Below are positions 11,958 through 12,023 of a DNA stretch of 12,023 bases, piece by piece. Positions within the stretch are counted from its first letter, which is position 1. Each line of letters opens with the position of its first letter. Both the position numbers and the translations under genes were made by a program. The notes under the pieces were generated by a model, which saw only the letters and a program-made list of their open reading frames with translations, was not told the origin of the DNA and ran no database searches. Location: the NCBI GenBank assembly GCA_018267795.1, contig JAFDXS010000021.1, forward strand, positions 1 to 12,023, in the 5' to 3' direction. This DNA comes from Bacteroidota bacterium (GTDB lineage: Bacteria > Bacteroidota > Bacteroidia > Chitinophagales > Chitinophagaceae).

Positions 11958-12023
11958 ATGAGAACCATCGCTATTATTTTACTAACCTTTATTCTATTTT
12001 TTCTTTTTGCATCCATTACTACC
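11958..12023 (+). CDS. Start of an exported or membrane protein, cut by the window edge
   Basis: The last 22 codons read MRTIAIILLTFILFFLFASI and then TT: one Arg followed by about 17 hydrophobic residues, the pattern of a signal peptide or a first membrane segment. The frame is open to the window end. No clear promoter box was found, but a small hairpin precedes it. The family cannot be determined from this fragment. Confidence 0.5.
   Translation, partial: MRTIAIILLTFILFFLFASITT

Overview
The window looks like a chromosomal segment from a Bacteroidota bacterium, probably of the Chitinophagales type. The support is: two secreted proteins ending in type IX secretion (T9SS) sorting domains; repeated promoter-like boxes of the Bacteroidota form TAnnTTTG in front of most genes; few recognisable Shine-Dalgarno sequences; and AT-rich intergenic DNA carrying small structured repeats. 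The lineage is inferred from these traits, not from a database match.

Layout from left to right. Positions 1-1325 (-) hold the N-terminal part of a large-subunit (HPII/KatE-like) catalase, cut by the window edge. It diverges from rpmH-rnpA-yidD (1608-2404, +), a compact conserved module for ribosomal protein L34, the RNase P protein and the YidD insertion factor. Two paralogous secreted proteins follow (2427-3944 and 4172-5767, both -), each with a signal peptide, seven delta-60-type repeats and a T9SS type A C-terminal domain. A 730-base non-coding stretch (5768-6497) contains hairpins and one copy of a ~185-bp element. Next is a PaaY-type hexapeptide-repeat protein (6498-7094, +), which shares a bidirectional terminator with a cysteine-free ArsR-type regulator (7198-7560, -). 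tsaB (7756-8448, -) and ridA (8502-8882, +) are divergent. A 355-base spacer with degenerate repeats and two strong hairpins separates ridA from glnS (9238-10917, -). A second non-coding stretch (10918-11374) carries the other copy of the ~185-bp element. The window ends with a VOC/glyoxalase-like gene (11375-11761, -) and the first 22 codons of an exported or membrane protein (11958-12023, +).

Most genes are housekeeping: translation and tRNA (L34, RNase P, TsaB, GlnRS), metabolite repair (RidA), oxidative defence (catalase) and envelope biogenesis (YidD). They do not form one pathway, and no mobile element, CRISPR array, defence system or tRNA gene was recognised.

The most interesting signal is regulatory. 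The promoters of paaY and glnS, two unrelated genes, are each preceded by a ~185-bp module in the same orientation relative to the gene. The modules share collinear blocks, including an exact 18-bp match. Each holds several variants of the dyad AATGT-N-ACATT with nearly identical spacings (42/41 and 94/95 bp, close to 4 and 9 helical turns). One dyad shows a compensatory base-pair change between the copies. This could be a shared operator array or a MITE-like repeat beside promoters. Other points of interest are promoter boxes so close to the start codons of glnS and ridA that the mRNAs may be leaderless, a TTG start for rnpA, 7-bp tandem repeats at the rpmH promoter, and a candidate operator in the ArsR-type gene's leader.
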